Below the pieces are notes generated by a model. The model was not told the DNA's origin. It did not search any database and was given only the letters and a program-made list of their open reading frames with translations. From Mycobacterium fragae (GTDB lineage Bacteria; Actinomycetota; Actinomycetes; Mycobacteriales; Mycobacteriaceae): a DNA stretch of 64,000 nt. Within the stretch, counting starts at the first letter, position 1; every line of letters starts with the position of its first letter. Below are positions 8,606 to 17,060 of the stretch, one piece after another. The stretch covers positions 45,530-109,529 of the forward strand of contig NZ_LQOW01000027.1 in the NCBI RefSeq assembly GCF_002102185.1, in the 5' to 3' direction. The position numbers were made by a program, and so were the translations under genes.

Positions 8606-10197
8606 TGATCGCACCGATCTGGATCGCCTCACCGCCGGAGGTGCATTCGGCGTTGCTTAGCAGCGGCCCGGGCCCGGCGTCTCTGTTCGGCACGGCCGCC
8701 GCGTGGAGCTCGCTGAGTGCCGAATACGCCTCGGTAGCAGAGGAACTCAGCGCGGTGTTGACGTCGACACAAGCCTGGGCATGGCAGGGTCCGAGCGCGG
8801 AGTCCTACGTGGCGGCGCATGCCCCGTATCTGGCATGGTTGATGCAGGCCAGCGCTCACAGCGCTGCGGCGGCCGCGCAGCACGAGGTCGCGGGCACGGC
8901 CTACACCGCCGCGCTGGCGGCGATGCCGACGCTGCCGGAGCTGGCCAACAACCACGCTATCCACAGTGCCCTGGTGGCGACGAATTTCTTTGGGATCAAC
9001 ACGATTCCGATCGCGGTCAACGAGGCCGACTACGCGCGGATGTGGATCCAGGCCGCCACCACCATGACGACCTATGAAGCAGTCTCCACCGCGGCGGTGG
9101 CCGCCACCCCGCAGACCGATCCGGCCCCGCAGATCTTGAAAGCCGACACCACCGCCCAACACGATCACGAGGAAGACGACGACCACCACGGCCATGAGCA
9201 CGGGTTCGACAGCCCGCTCAATCAGTTCGTCGCCCAAATCCTGCGGCCGTTTGGGATCGAATGGGATCCGGTCGAGGGGACGCTCAACGGACTGCCATTT
9301 GAGGCCTACACCAACCCGGGAGACTTGCTCTGGTGGGTCGCTCGAGCGCTCGAACTGTTCTCGGACTTTCAGCAGTTTGGCGCGTTGTTGGCCGAAAACC
9401 CCGCGGCGGCTTTCGAGTTCATCACCAACCTCGTGCTGCTCGACTGGCCGACTCACCTAGCCCAGCTCGCTAGTTGGCTCCCGACGCAGCCGCAGCTGTT
9501 TTTGGTACCCGCGCTCGTCGCCGTGGCTCCACTCGGGGCCCTGGGCGGTCTCGCCGGCCTGACCGGGCTCGCGCCCCCACCTACGCCCGTGGCGGCGCCG
9601 GCAGCTCCACCCCCTCCTGCAGTGGCCAACCTGCCGGCGGCGCTCGGAACGACCCCAATCACCGTGCCTGTTGCGGCCGCACCGTCGGCGCCCGCGCCCG
9701 CGCCTATGCCAACGGCCAGCACCGCGGCCAGCCCGGCACCGCCCGCGCCGCCGGCCGCGGGTGCGGTCCCATTTGTGCCTCCTTTTGCCGTTGCGCCCCC
9801 GGGTATCGGGTCTGGTTCAGGAATGGGTGCGAGAGCTGCCGCCGATGCGAAAAAGAAGGCGCCAGAGCCCGATTCGGCCGCGGCGGCCTCCGTGGTGGCC
9901 GCGCGGGAGGCCGCGCGGGTCCGTCGGCGCCAGCGGGCGCGGCAGCGTGGATACGGCGATGAGTTCATCGACATGAACGTCAACGTCGATCCGGACTGGG
10001 AGGAGCCGGCGACGTTAGCGTCAGAACGCGGCGCCGGGAAGCTGGGCTTCGCAGGCACGGCATGCAAGGAAAATTCTGCCGCGGCGGGCCTCACCACCCT
10101 GGGCGGTGATGAACTGGGCGGCCGGGCCAGGATGCCGATGATTCCTGGCACCTGGAACCCGGGTGACCGCGACGGGGTGCACGACAGAGAGGGCTGA
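8605..10197 (+). CDS. PPE-family protein, PPW subgroup, with His-rich segment
   Basis: 530 residues. The N-terminal PPE domain (about 1-170) has the SPPE motif at residues 9-12 and the WQG turn near residue 54; such domains pair with a PE protein and are exported by ESX systems. Residues about 185-202 are rich in His, Asp and Glu ([15 protein letters not shown]), a likely divalent-metal-binding patch. A Pro/Ala-rich linker follows (about 325-410), then a basic cluster [12 protein letters not shown]. The C-terminus has the PPW-type motifs GFAGT and PMIPGTW. No PE or ESX gene is adjacent, so its partner and secretion system are unknown. A Zur-like box and a coupled short ORF precede it, pointing to zinc-controlled expression (inference). 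Confidence 0.9.
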   Translation: MIAPIWIASPPEVHSALLSSGPGPASLFGTAAAWSSLSAEYASVAEELSAVLTSTQAWAWQGPSAESYVAAHAPYLAWLMQASAHSAAAAAQHEVAGTAYTAALAAMPTLPELANNHAIHSALVATNFFGINTIPIAVNEADYARMWIQAATTMTTYEAVSTAAVAATPQTDPAPQILKADTTAQHDHEEDDDHHGHEHGFDSPLNQFVAQILRPFGIEWDPVEGTLNGLPFEAYTNPGDLLWWVARALELFSDFQQFGALLAENPAAAFEFITNLVLLDWPTHLAQLASWLPTQPQLFLVPALVAVAPLGALGGLAGLTGLAPPPTPVAAPAAPPPPAVANLPAALGTTPITVPVAAAPSAPAPAPMPTASTAASPAPPAPPAAGAVPFVPPFAVAPPGIGSGSGMGARAAADAKKKAPEPDSAAAASVVAAREAARVRRRQRARQRGYGDEFIDMNVNVDPDWEEPATLASERGAGKLGFAGTACKENSAAAGLTTLGGDELGGRARMPMIPGTWNPGDRDGVHDREG

Positions 10198-10284
10198 GGT
10201 CCCTTAAACGCTTCGACTTCACTGCGTCACACTTGCTTTGGGCCCATCTCGACGCCGTAAACCCGGTAGGGCTGTCGGCCGCCG

Positions 10285-10401
10285 ATGCTGACACGCGAAT
10301 GGCGGGCGTACTTCCGCACGTGGACGGCGTGGAACCACGTCCGCACCGTCACCGCGTTTGTCGGCGCCGTGCTGATGCTGCTAGGGCTGCGCTACCGCTA
10401 G
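10285..10401 (+). pseudogene. C-terminal stump of a DUF1772-type membrane protein
   Basis: A 38-codon frame from ATG 10285 to TAG 10399-10401 encodes REWRAYFRTWTAWNHVRT followed by a hydrophobic helix ending LGLRYR. The W-x2-WNHVRT pattern before a final transmembrane helix is typical of the C-terminus of DUF1772 (anthrone oxygenase-like) proteins. The preceding three helices are missing. It sits in the 281-base gap between the PPE gene and the convergent ThDP enzyme gene, where I see nothing else. Confidence 0.5.
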
Positions 10402-10478
10402 CTCTGTGGTGTGAGCCCGGGCGGCATCGGGTAAAGACGATTGATTGACCGACGGGGATAACCCAACTTCGTGAAGTA

Positions 10479-12125
10479 CTACAGCGTCTCGTCCAGCTGG
10501 CCGAGGCGCTCGGTCAGGCGCAGGTTCTCCGAGTAGTCGACCGGGCAGGAGATCAGCGAGACGCCGTCGTCGTCCAGCGCGGTTTTCAACGTCGGCAACA
10601 ACTCGTCCGCGGCGTTGATGCGATATCCCTTGGCGCCAAAGCTTTCCGCGTAGCTCACCACATCCGGATTACCGAACTTGACGTAGTAATGGTCGCCGAG
10701 TTCGAGGTCCATCTTCCATTCGATCAGCCCGTAACCGCCGTCGTCCCAGATCAGTACCACCAACGGGATCCGCTCCCGAACGGCGGTCTCGATCTCCTGC
10801 GAGTTCATCATGAACGCGCCGTCACCGACAACCGCCAGCACCTTGGACTTCGGGCGGGCCAGCTTCACGCCCAGCGCGCCAGGCAAGGCAAACGACATGG
10901 TGGACAAGCCATTCGAAATCAAGCAGGTGTTGCATTCGTACGTCGGATACAGCCGCGCCATCCACATCTTGGTGGCGCCGGTGTCGACCAGCACAACGTC
11001 GCTGCGGCCCAGCGCCGCTCGGGTATCGGCGACCACCCGCTGAGGAGCAAGCGGAAATCGCGAATCCTGTTGTCCGCGTGCGAATTCCTCTGCCAGTAGG
11101 TCACAGCCAGGCGCGACCGCGTCATTGGCGAAGCGGTGCCCGGAAAGCGCGTCGGTGAGCGCGTCCAATGAAGCATTGATGTCCCCGATGATGCCGACGT
11201 CGACCGGATAATGCGCGTCGACCTCGGCGGGGAAGCGATGGATGTGGATGATCTTCTTGTCGGCGTTCGGATTGATCTGGACGGGGTCGAACTCCTGCAG
11301 CTCGTAACCCACGGCGATGACGACGTCGGCGTTGTCGAACCCGAAGTTGACGTAGTCATGGCGCATGAACCCCATCGTCCCGATGCTGTTCGGGTGATCG
11401 TCGGGCATCACGCCCTTGCCGTGGAAGGTGTTGGCGACCGGAATCCCGAGTTCGTCGGAGAACCGGACCAGCGCCGCGGTCGCGTCATTGCGGGCCGCGC
11501 CGTGCCCGGCCAGCACCACCGGCCGTTGTGCATCGCGCAGGATGTCGACGGCCCGCGCCACCTGACCCGCGGCCGGCGCCTCGGCGCGCACGACATCGCG
11601 CCGCAGCGGCGCAAGGTCGTAGTCGGTCTCGTCCGCATCTATGTGCTCGGGCACGGCCAGATAGACCGCGGCCGGGCGTTCGGTCTCGGCCACCTTGAAC
11701 GCCTTGCGGAACATCTCCGGGATGGCGCGTGCGGTGGGGACGCCGTCGGCCCACCGGGTGATCGGCGCGAACATCGACACCAGGTCGACGTACTGGTGCG
11801 ACTCCTTGTATTCGCGGTCCTGGCCGACCTGCGCGGAGATCGCGACCATCGGTGTGCTGTTGGTGGTGGCATCGGCCACGCCGAGCTGCATGTTGATGGC
11901 GCCGGGCCCCAACGTGGTGGACACCACCGCGGCCCGGCCGGTGACCCGCCCGTACATCTCGGCCATGAACGCGGCACCCTGCTCGTGGCGGGTGAGCACA
12001 TAGCGGATGTCCGAGGCGGCCAACGCCTGCACAAAACGGATGTTCTCCTCGCCAGGCAAGCCGAAGACAACGGCGACACCCTCGTTTTCCAGGCACTTGA
12101 CCATCAGCTGGGCGGCGGTACTCAC
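10479..12125 (-). CDS. ThDP-dependent acetolactate synthase-like enzyme (AlsS type)
   Basis: 548-residue thiamin-diphosphate enzyme of the acetolactate synthase/pyruvate oxidase superfamily. The N-terminal Pyr domain has the catalytic-Glu motif FGLPGEEN near residue 25; the C-terminal PP domain has the ThDP-Mg motif beginning VVGDGAFMMNSQE and ending WDDGGYG. The C-terminal CPVDYSEN is like catabolic AlsS. Expected reaction: two pyruvate to acetolactate and CO2, but a 2-oxo acid decarboxylase role is possible. The GTG start at 12125 is chosen because the frame upstream runs antisense into gabD1. Divergent from gabD1 with a 60-base gap. If it decarboxylated 2-oxoglutarate, GabD1 would take the semialdehyde (speculative). 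A decayed copy of its 3' end lies at 8155-8217. Confidence 0.82.
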   Translation of the reverse strand: MSTAAQLMVKCLENEGVAVVFGLPGEENIRFVQALAASDIRYVLTRHEQGAAFMAEMYGRVTGRAAVVSTTLGPGAINMQLGVADATTNSTPMVAISAQVGQDREYKESHQYVDLVSMFAPITRWADGVPTARAIPEMFRKAFKVAETERPAAVYLAVPEHIDADETDYDLAPLRRDVVRAEAPAAGQVARAVDILRDAQRPVVLAGHGAARNDATAALVRFSDELGIPVANTFHGKGVMPDDHPNSIGTMGFMRHDYVNFGFDNADVVIAVGYELQEFDPVQINPNADKKIIHIHRFPAEVDAHYPVDVGIIGDINASLDALTDALSGHRFANDAVAPGCDLLAEEFARGQQDSRFPLAPQRVVADTRAALGRSDVVLVDTGATKMWMARLYPTYECNTCLISNGLSTMSFALPGALGVKLARPKSKVLAVVGDGAFMMNSQEIETAVRERIPLVVLIWDDGGYGLIEWKMDLELGDHYYVKFGNPDVVSYAESFGAKGYRINAADELLPTLKTALDDDGVSLISCPVDYSENLRLTERLGQLDETL

Positions 12126-12185
12126 ACACGCCACGATAGTGGCAGGCTGGAGGGCGGAATCCGTCCAGCGCTCGAGGAGGCCACC

Positions 12186-13601
12186 GTGTCCATCGCCACG
12201 ATCAACCCCGCCACCGGAGAGACGGTCAAAACTTTCACCCCGGCGACAGCCGAGGAAATCGACGCCGCCATCGCGCGCGCCCACGATCGGTTCGCCGACT
12301 ACCGGCGCACCAGCTATGCGCAACGCGCCGAGTGGACGAACGCCACGGCCGACCTGCTGGAGGCCGAGGCCGATCAGGTGGCCGAGATGATGACCCTGGA
12401 AATGGGTAAGACGCTGAAAGCGGCGAAGGCCGAGGCGCTCAAGTGCGCCAAGGGTTTTCGGTTCTACGCCGAGCATGCCGAGAAACTGCTCGCCGACGAG
12501 CCGGCTGACGGTGAGGCAGTGGGCGCATCGAAGGCGTACACCCGGTATCAGCCGCTGGGCGTCGTGCTGGCCGTGATGCCCTGGAACTTCCCGCTCTGGC
12601 AGGCCGTCCGGTTCGCCGCGCCGGCGCTGATGGCCGGCAACGTCGGCCTCCTCAAGCACGCGTCCAACGTGCCGCAGACTGCGCTCTATCTCTCCGACGT
12701 CATCGCACGCGGCGGCTTTCCGGACGGCTGCTTCCAGACGCTGCTCGTTCCCTCCAGCGCCGTCGAGGACATCCTGCGTGATCCCCGAGTCGCCGCGGCC
12801 ACCCTGACCGGCAGCGAACCGGCCGGCCAGTCGGTGGGCGCCATCGCGGGCGACGAGATCAAGCCCACCGTGCTCGAGCTCGGCGGCAGCGACCCGTTCA
12901 TCGTGATGCCGTCGGCCGATCTGGACGAAGCGGTCACGAACGCGGTGACCGCGCGGGTACAGAACAACGGCCAATCCTGCATCGCGGCCAAACGATTCAT
13001 CATCCACACCGATATCTACGACGACTTCGTGGACAAGTTCGTCGAGAAGATGGCCGCGCTACGCGTGGGTGATCCGACCGACCCGGACACCGACGTCGGC
13101 CCGCTGGCCACCGAATCCGGCCGCGACGATGTCGAGAAGCTGGTCGGCGAGGCGGTCGCAGCCGGTGCGGTGATCCGTTGCGGCGGAAAACGACTCGGCG
13201 GCCAGGGCTGGTTTTACCCCCCGACCGTGATCACCGACATCACCCGGGACATGCCGATCTTCTGTGAGGAGGTGTTCGGGCCGGTCGCTTCGGTATACCG
13301 TGCGGCCGATATCGAGGAGGCCATCGACATCGCCAACGCGACGACGTTCGGGCTGGGCTCTAACGCCTGGACCCGCGACGAGTCCGAACAGCAACGCTTC
13401 ATCGACGACATCGAAGCGGGACAGGTCTTCATCAACGGGATGACGGTGTCCTATCCCGAGCTGCCGTTCGGCGGCATCAAGCGATCCGGCTACGGCCGCG
13501 AGCTCGCCGGGCACGGAATCCGCGAATTCTGCAACGCGAAGACCGTCTGGATCGGCTCAGCGGACAGCGGTGACGCCGGCGGCGGCGACAAGGTCGAGTA
13601 G
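12186..13601 (+). CDS. gabD1: Succinate-semialdehyde dehydrogenase [NADP+] GabD1
   Basis: 471-residue aldehyde dehydrogenase that oxidises succinic semialdehyde to succinate, a route around the oxoglutarate dehydrogenase step. GTG start at 12186, 5 bases after GAGGAGG. Seen: VMPWNFPLWQAVRF (cofactor region), catalytic-Glu motif LELGGSDPF, nucleophile in NNGQSCIAAKR, and the C-terminal PFGGIKRSGYGREL. Position next to R2lox matches Rv0234c-Rv0233. It converges on the R2lox gene with 18 bases between stops. The divergent ThDP enzyme shares its promoter region (12126-12185). Confidence 0.92.
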   Translation: MSIATINPATGETVKTFTPATAEEIDAAIARAHDRFADYRRTSYAQRAEWTNATADLLEAEADQVAEMMTLEMGKTLKAAKAEALKCAKGFRFYAEHAEKLLADEPADGEAVGASKAYTRYQPLGVVLAVMPWNFPLWQAVRFAAPALMAGNVGLLKHASNVPQTALYLSDVIARGGFPDGCFQTLLVPSSAVEDILRDPRVAAATLTGSEPAGQSVGAIAGDEIKPTVLELGGSDPFIVMPSADLDEAVTNAVTARVQNNGQSCIAAKRFIIHTDIYDDFVDKFVEKMAALRVGDPTDPDTDVGPLATESGRDDVEKLVGEAVAAGAVIRCGGKRLGGQGWFYPPTVITDITRDMPIFCEEVFGPVASVYRAADIEEAIDIANATTFGLGSNAWTRDESEQQRFIDDIEAGQVFINGMTVSYPELPFGGIKRSGYGRELAGHGIREFCNAKTVWIGSADSGDAGGGDKVE

Positions 13602-13619
13602 CTCGCGCTGGCCGGCGAC

Positions 13620-14558
13620 TCAGACCGCGGCCAGGGCCTTTTCGTCCTCGTCGGCGAAGGTGTCCTCCAGCTGCAGCGGCGAGTAGTCGAGGTCGATCTC
13701 CTCGAGCGGACGGCCCCGGGCGCTGCTGATGGTGCCGAACCGTCGCATCCCCTTGTCGGTGGCGTAGGCCATGAACTCCTCCACCGACAGACCGAAGGGC
13801 ATGTCGTCGCCGTATAGCGCAAAACCGTCGTCGACCAGTTGCTGCCCCAGCGGGATGAGCTCGTTCATCCGCGTCTCGAACACCGTCCAGTTGGCGTCGT
13901 CGGCGGCGACATGGCGCCGACAGGTGAACGTGCCCCACGCCATGTGCCGTCGCTCGTCGTCACCGATGTGCTGGACGAGCTGCTGCATGCCGGGAAGGAT
14001 GCCGCGCTCCACGCAGATCTTGTGCCAGGCGTAGTAGCCGGTCAGCGCAAGCATGCCCTCGACGATGTGGTTATACGTCACCGACGCCCGAACCTGAGCC
14101 GCCGGCGAGGGATCGACGTAAAGCGTGTTCAGCGAATCCGGGAGTTCCTCGTTGAATATCTGCCCGTATGCCGGAACTTCTTCGAGGTAACTGTGCAGGT
14201 CGTCGTCGATCCCGACGGCATCGAGCCACATTCGGAACACCTGGGTGTGTTTGGCCTCCTCGAACGCGAACTGCGTCAAGTACATTTCGTCTCCCAGCCG
14301 ACCCTCAGCCCTCATCGCGGCCATGAACGGCTGGATGTCCTTCGTCACCGCCTCCTCGCCGGCGATGAACTCGGCGCACAGCCGGGTGGCGTAGTTGCGT
14401 TCGCGATCGGTCAGCGCCTCCCAGTCCGCCCGGTCGCGGGAGAAGTCGATATCGGCCGGATTCCAGAACTTCGCGTTGCCGCCGGCAAACAGCTTGAGCG
14501 GCAGGCTGTTCCAGTTCAGCCCGCCCGCGGCCAGTGAGCCGTAACGTGTGCGTGTCAT
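13620..14558 (-). CDS. R2-like ligand-binding oxidase (R2lox), annotated NrdB in older work
   Basis: 312-residue ferritin-like Mn/Fe oxidase, orthologue of Rv0233. It resembles ribonucleotide reductase R2 but lacks the radical role and binds a long-chain fatty acid-like ligand. All key residues sit at the known numbering: E68, E101, H104 ([10 protein letters not shown]), E167, E202 and H205 (DDERRHMAW) as metal ligands, plus V71 and Y162, which form the valine-tyrosine ether cross-link. The enzyme is therefore likely active. Its ATG overlaps the stop of the upstream TetR gene by 4 bases (14555-14558), so the two are co-transcribed and translationally coupled. The natural substrate is unknown. 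Confidence 0.93.
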   Translation of the reverse strand: MTRTRYGSLAAGGLNWNSLPLKLFAGGNAKFWNPADIDFSRDRADWEALTDRERNYATRLCAEFIAGEEAVTKDIQPFMAAMRAEGRLGDEMYLTQFAFEEAKHTQVFRMWLDAVGIDDDLHSYLEEVPAYGQIFNEELPDSLNTLYVDPSPAAQVRASVTYNHIVEGMLALTGYYAWHKICVERGILPGMQQLVQHIGDDERRHMAWGTFTCRRHVAADDANWTVFETRMNELIPLGQQLVDDGFALYGDDMPFGLSVEEFMAYATDKGMRRFGTISSARGRPLEEIDLDYSPLQLEDTFADEDEKALAAV

Positions 14559-15238
14559 GAGTTGACCTCCTTCAGGTCTTTGCGGTGGGCTTGCGGCACT
14601 GCGGAGAATGCGGCCGCCAAGACGGCGACGAGCCGGCGCACGGCCAGCGCCGGCTGCTCAGGAGAGGGCTCGTCGAGCCCGAGGATCGGATCCATGCCGC
14701 GCACATAAGGCGCCAGAGCCAGATGCGGGAAGATCAGCAGCAGCAGCGACAACAACGCGTCGGTGTCGGCATCCGCCCGCAGGTCGCCGCGGGTGTGCGC
14801 GTCACGCACCAGCGGCCGCAGCACTTCCAGGTAGTGGCGGTGGATGACAGAACGCACGCTGATGCGCGCGTCGGTGTCGACCTCCAGGCTCGCCGCGGCG
14901 TGCAGCGAACGTTCGCGTGGATGGTCGGCGAAGTATGCGACCCAGTCGTCGAGCAGGTCGGTGAGGAAGTCGAAAAACGGTCGGCTCGGGTCCAATTCGC
15001 GGATGCGTGCCTCCATGTAGGCACGAACCCGCTGGCTGCCGACGTCGGCGATGAACGCATACAAGTCGCGTTTGTCGGCGAAGTATTGAAACAGGCTGCC
15101 CTTGGCAACCCCTGCTCGCCGGGCGATGACATTCAGGCTGCCTCGTGAGAAGCCGTGCGCCCCGAACTCCGCCTCTGCAGCTTCCACCACGGCCGCGCGA
15201 CGAACCGGATCGACGCGCGCCCACGTCACTGTCGGCAT
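14555..15238 (-). CDS. TetR-family regulator, Rv0232-like
   Basis: 227 residues. The N-terminal helix-turn-helix is clear ([21 protein letters not shown], about residues 33-53, with the typical K-S/F-Y-F ending), followed by an all-helical ligand domain. First gene of an operon with R2lox through a 4-base ATGA overlap. A perfect 7-bp-arm palindrome at 15257-15271, starting 18 bases upstream of the ATG, is a good candidate for its own operator. Given the R2lox ligand, a fatty acid or acyl-CoA effector is plausible (inference). Confidence 0.9.
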   Translation of the reverse strand: MPTVTWARVDPVRRAAVVEAAEAEFGAHGFSRGSLNVIARRAGVAKGSLFQYFADKRDLYAFIADVGSQRVRAYMEARIRELDPSRPFFDFLTDLLDDWVAYFADHPRERSLHAAASLEVDTDARISVRSVIHRHYLEVLRPLVRDAHTRGDLRADADTDALLSLLLLIFPHLALAPYVRGMDPILGLDEPSPEQPALAVRRLVAVLAAAFSAVPQAHRKDLKEVNS

Positions 15239-15256
15239 CGAGTCCTCCTAGCGCCG

Positions 15257-15271
15257 ATGACCAGTGGTCAT
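15257..15271. promoter_or_regulatory. TetR-type operator palindrome
   Basis: ATGACCAGTGGTCAT: perfect 7-bp arms around a central G, 18 bases upstream of the TetR ATG and in the promoter region shared with the divergent flavodoxin operon. The TGACCA-N-TGGTCA form is common for actinobacterial TetR operators. Probably autoregulatory and able to affect both directions. Confidence 0.65.
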
Positions 15272-15274
15272 TCT

Positions 15275-15294
15275 ACTGTGAGCCACCTCACAGT
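15275..15294. promoter_or_regulatory. Perfect CRP-type palindrome
   Basis: ACTGTGAGCCACCTCACAGT has perfect 8-bp arms and contains TGTGA-N6-TCACA (15277-15292), the consensus of cAMP receptor protein (Rv3676 in M. tuberculosis). It lies 3 bases from the TetR-type palindrome and 79 bases before the flavodoxin-like ATG, so it probably acts on the rightward operon, the leftward tetR-R2lox operon, or both. Confidence 0.65.
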
Positions 15295-15373
15295 CAAGGC
15301 TGTTACACCATCGCGGGGCCTCTTAGAGTCGAACTACACGGTCGGACGACATGCATGCGGTAAAGGGGCGACG

Positions 15374-16081
15374 ATGCCACCGCGGTTTGATGGGCTGCGA
15401 GCGCTGTTTATCAACACAACCTTGAAGCGCTCCCCGGAGGTCAGCAACACGGAAGGGCTGATACGTCTCAGCTCGCAGATCATGCGCCAGCACGGCGTTG
15501 AGGTCGACGAGTTGCGGGCCGTCGATCACGACATCGCCACAGGCGTGTGGCCCGACATGACCGAGCACGGTTGGGCCACCGATGAATGGCCGCAACTGTT
15601 TCCTCGGGTGCTCGATGCACACATCCTGGTGCTGTGCGGCCCAATATGGTTGGGCGACAACAGTTCGGTCATGAAGCGGGTGATTGAACGCCTCTACGCG
15701 TGTTCGAGCCTGCTCAACGACAACGGTCAATATGCCTACTACGGCCGGGTCGGCGGATGCCTGATCACCGGAAACGAGGATGGAATCAAGCACTGCGCGA
15801 TGAACGTCCTCTACAGCCTGCAGCACCTCGGATACACCATCCCACCCCAGGCCGACGCCGGATGGATCGGCGAGGCCGGCCCGGGACCGTCATACCTCGA
15901 TCCTGGCTCGGGCGGTCCCGAGAATGATTTCACCAACCGCAACACCACATTCATGACGTACAACCTGCTGCATCTGGCGCGGATGCTGACCGCAGCCGGG
16001 GGTATCCCCGCTTACGGCAACCAGCGCAGCGCCTGGGACGCCGGATGCCAACCGGATTCCGCCAATCCCGAACACCGGTAA
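15374..16081 (+). CDS. Flavodoxin-like NAD(P)H/FMN oxidoreductase
   Basis: 235 residues with a flavodoxin fold. After a short N-tail, the first strand and phosphate loop read ALFINTTLKRSPEVSNTEGL (FMN-phosphate loop), and a second FMN-site segment reads VLCGPIWLGDNSS. This is the NADPH-dependent FMN reductase/WrbA-like superfamily. ATG at 15374 after GGGG (15365-15368); earlier in-frame starts would run through the two palindromes. First gene of a three-gene operon with a DUF5996 protein (22 bases downstream) and an MFS exporter. Substrate unknown; a reductase that modifies a compound then exported by the MFS protein is one reading. Confidence 0.8.
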   Translation: MPPRFDGLRALFINTTLKRSPEVSNTEGLIRLSSQIMRQHGVEVDELRAVDHDIATGVWPDMTEHGWATDEWPQLFPRVLDAHILVLCGPIWLGDNSSVMKRVIERLYACSSLLNDNGQYAYYGRVGGCLITGNEDGIKHCAMNVLYSLQHLGYTIPPQADAGWIGEAGPGPSYLDPGSGGPENDFTNRNTTFMTYNLLHLARMLTAAGGIPAYGNQRSAWDAGCQPDSANPEHR

Positions 16082-16103
16082 ACAACCGAACCGAGGAGTG
16101 ATC

Positions 16104-17060
16104 ATGACGAGAGATCACCAAGGCACTGACGCGTGGCCGAGCCTGCGGGTCGACGATTGGGCTCCGACCCGGGACACGCTGCACATGTGGACCCAGATCG
16201 TCGGTAAGGTCCGGCTCGCCCATTCGCCGATGGTTAATCACTGGTGGCAAGTCACCTCGTACGTGACTCCGCGCGGTTTGACGACATCGGCGATCCCGCA
16301 TCGGACCGAGGCCTTCGACATCGAATTCGATTTCATCGACCACCAGTTGGTGATCCGCAGCAGCAGCGGCGCGACCCGTACCGTTCGGCTGGAACCGAAA
16401 TCGGTGGCCGAGTTCTACTCGCAAACAATGCAGGCACTGGACGAGTTGGGATTCCACACGCGCATCCAGTCGCACCCCAACGAGGTGGATCCAGCCCCAA
16501 GATTCGCCGAGGATGTCGAGCATGCCTCGTACGACCCTGACGCGGCGAACCTGTTCTGGCGCCAGCTGCTCCAGGCGAACCGGGTGATCGGCCAGTTCCG
16601 CTCCCGTTTCATGGGCAAGGTGAGCCCCGTACATTTCTTTTGGGGTGCAATGGATCTCGCCTGCACCAGATTTTCCGGGCGCGGCGCGCCTCGTCATCCG
16701 GGTGGCGCCCCAAATGTCGGCGACTGGGTGATGGTCGAGGGATACTCGCGCGAGTTGAGCAGTTGCGGGTTCTTTCCAGGTGGCGGTGACGAGGGCGCCT
16801 TCTATGCCTATGCCTATCCCGAGCCAGACGGCTTCGCCGAACACCCCGTCAGCCCGTCAGAGGCCTATTACAGCAAGGATCTCGGCGAGTTCCTCCTGCC
16901 ATATGAGGCGGTGCGGCAGGCGGCCGACCCTGACCGGACACTGCTCGGTTTTTTGCAGGACACCTACGAAGCCGCGGCCATTCACGCCGACTGGGATCGG
17001 GCTGCGCTCGAAGACGATCCGGATCGTTGGAAGACGCACCAAACACGTCCCAACCAGTGA
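16104..17060 (+). CDS. DUF5996 family protein, function unknown
   Basis: 318-residue soluble protein recognised as DUF5996 by its opening (WPSLRVDDWAPTRDTLHMW then KVRLAHSPMVNHWW) and its centre (FRSRFMGKVSPVHFFWGAMD). It is rich in His, Trp and Tyr; no cofactor motif is evident. ATG 16104 is preferred because GAGGAG (16093-16098) is correctly spaced before it; GTG 16098 lies inside that site. It shares a 4-base GTGA overlap with the downstream MFS gene, so the products are probably made together. No biochemical function is known to me. Confidence 0.85.
   Translation: MTRDHQGTDAWPSLRVDDWAPTRDTLHMWTQIVGKVRLAHSPMVNHWWQVTSYVTPRGLTTSAIPHRTEAFDIEFDFIDHQLVIRSSSGATRTVRLEPKSVAEFYSQTMQALDELGFHTRIQSHPNEVDPAPRFAEDVEHASYDPDAANLFWRQLLQANRVIGQFRSRFMGKVSPVHFFWGAMDLACTRFSGRGAPRHPGGAPNVGDWVMVEGYSRELSSCGFFPGGGDEGAFYAYAYPEPDGFAEHPVSPSEAYYSKDLGEFLLPYEAVRQAADPDRTLLGFLQDTYEAAAIHADWDRAALEDDPDRWKTHQTRPNQ

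Noticed and set aside
12126..13007. N-terminal extension of the ThDP enzyme frame to 13007
   Set aside because: It is antisense to gabD1 and has no homology; the natural N-terminus is at GTG 12125.
15155..15373. Extended N-terminus of the flavodoxin-like protein
   Set aside because: It would run through the tetR gene end and both palindromes; ATG 15374 starts at the fold and has a ribosome-binding site.
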